Positions 63,639 to 64,000 of a stretch of DNA of 64,000 bases are shown in pieces. The position numbers and the translations under genes are program-made. This DNA comes from Pseudomonas xionganensis (GTDB taxonomy: Bacteria; Pseudomonadota; Gammaproteobacteria; Pseudomonadales; Pseudomonadaceae), in contig NZ_WKJZ01000001.1 of NCBI RefSeq assembly GCF_009763245.1, forward strand, positions 310,001-374,000. Direction: 5' to 3'. Position 1 is the stretch's first letter. The number at the start of each line of letters is the position of its first letter. The notes below the pieces were generated by a model. That model did not search any database, was not told the DNA's origin, and saw only the letters and a list, made by a program, of their open reading frames with translations.

Positions 63639-63740
63639 TCTCCCCTCGCCCATTTATGGGAGAGGGGCCGGGGGAGAGGGCTGCGGCTGAATGCGATCAC
63701 GCACCCTCTCCCTAACCCTCTCCCGCAAGCGGAAGAGGGA
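63639..63740. repeat. Palindromic repeat of GGGAGAGGG type between gcdH and gcdG
   Basis: A roughly 100-base element with GGGAGAGGG…GGGGGAGAGGG on the left and the complementary CCCTCTCCC-TAA-CCCTCTCCC on the right. Twenty-four bases are identical to the in-frame insert in vgrG. Its right end is 19 bases before the CoA-transferase start. Confidence 0.85.
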
Positions 63741-63759
63741 ACCTGTTCGTGAGGTTCTT

Positions 63760-64000
63760 ATGCCCGGCGCCCTCTCGCATATCCGCGTACTCGACCTGTC
63801 CCGCGTACTCGCTGGGCCCTGGGCCGGGCAGATTCTTGGCGACCTCGGTGCCGAGGTGATCAAGGTGGAGCGCCCGGGCACGGGCGACGACACCCGTCAC
63901 TGGGGCCCGCCCTATGTGAAGGACGCCGACGGCCAGGATTCGCGCGAAGCGGCCTACTTCCAGAGCGCCAACCGCAACAAGCAGTCCGTGACCCTGGACT
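63760..64000 (+). CDS. gcdG: CaiB/BaiF-family CoA-transferase, 5' part
   Basis: The first 80 codons of a class III CoA-transferase; the rest lies beyond the window. The start [24 protein letters not shown] is the family signature, followed by [27 protein letters not shown] and [14 protein letters not shown], the CoA-binding N-terminal Rossmann half. Position after gcdH matches succinyl-CoA:glutarate CoA-transferase (GcdG, P. putida PP_0159; PA0446), which activates glutarate to glutaryl-CoA. Confidence 0.88.
   Translation, partial: MPGALSHIRVLDLSRVLAGPWAGQILGDLGAEVIKVERPGTGDDTRHWGPPYVKDADGQDSREAAYFQSANRNKQSVTLD

Overview
The window is a GC-rich chromosomal segment from a Pseudomonas-type gammaproteobacterium. 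The evidence is gene content and order matching Pseudomonas blocks: tssM-stp1-stk1 as at the P. aeruginosa H2 type VI locus, acetylpolyamine amidohydrolase next to a polyamine-binding protein, gcdR/gcdH/gcdG for glutarate, a three-gene pntAA-pntAB-pntB transhydrogenase, and DUF2388, DUF1127 and GlsB-type small proteins. Both ends cut genes: tssM at the left and a CoA-transferase at the right. No tRNA, rRNA, CRISPR array or intact transposase was seen.

Layout. Positions 1-10310 are the end of a type VI secretion (T6SS) cluster: the TssM tail, a Ser/Thr phosphatase-kinase pair, VgrG, a DUF4123 adaptor, four tandem paralogous lipoproteins (probable immunity proteins), a Tle1-type DUF2235 lipase effector and a YceK-like lipoprotein. 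Positions 10323-14979 hold small envelope proteins, purE-purK behind a probable leader terminator, and an AraC regulator. Positions 15302-17560 are a polyamine salvage pair. Positions 17642-22498 are a signalling block: hybrid histidine kinase, HD-GYP response regulator and a divergent OmpR-type regulator. Positions 22605-29772 carry an aminotransferase, an NTF2-AraC fusion, a HypT-like LysR regulator divergent from aspA, and a 506-base gap with a strongly structured candidate leader RNA before a periplasmic binding protein. Positions 29978-33617 are a TAXI-TRAP transporter. Positions 33712-42651 hold an unrecognised protein, a purine/uracil-type permease, a zinc phospholipase C operon with its own parvulin-type foldase, a Na/Pi symporter and a PilT/PilU ATPase. 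Positions 42767-51508 are recC-recB-recD. Positions 51585-57492 hold a binding protein, an AEC carrier, a MITE-like element, a GFA-family protein and an envelope cluster (DUF4105, two DUF2388, two DUF1127). The right end has pntAA-pntAB-pntB and the glutarate genes gcdR, gcdH, gcdG.

How the parts work together. VgrG, the DUF4123 adaptor, the lipoproteins and Tle1 form one effector-delivery and self-protection module, translationally linked by short overlaps. The lipoprotein array looks like an A-B-A-B duplication with recombined variable cassettes. Palindromic intergenic repeats of at least three families are scattered through the window, and one is inserted in frame inside vgrG. The most novel-looking signals are the duplicated immunity array, the structured leader with a Pro-Pro-Pro mini-ORF at 27553-27848, and the 269-bp inverted-repeat element at 53309-53577.
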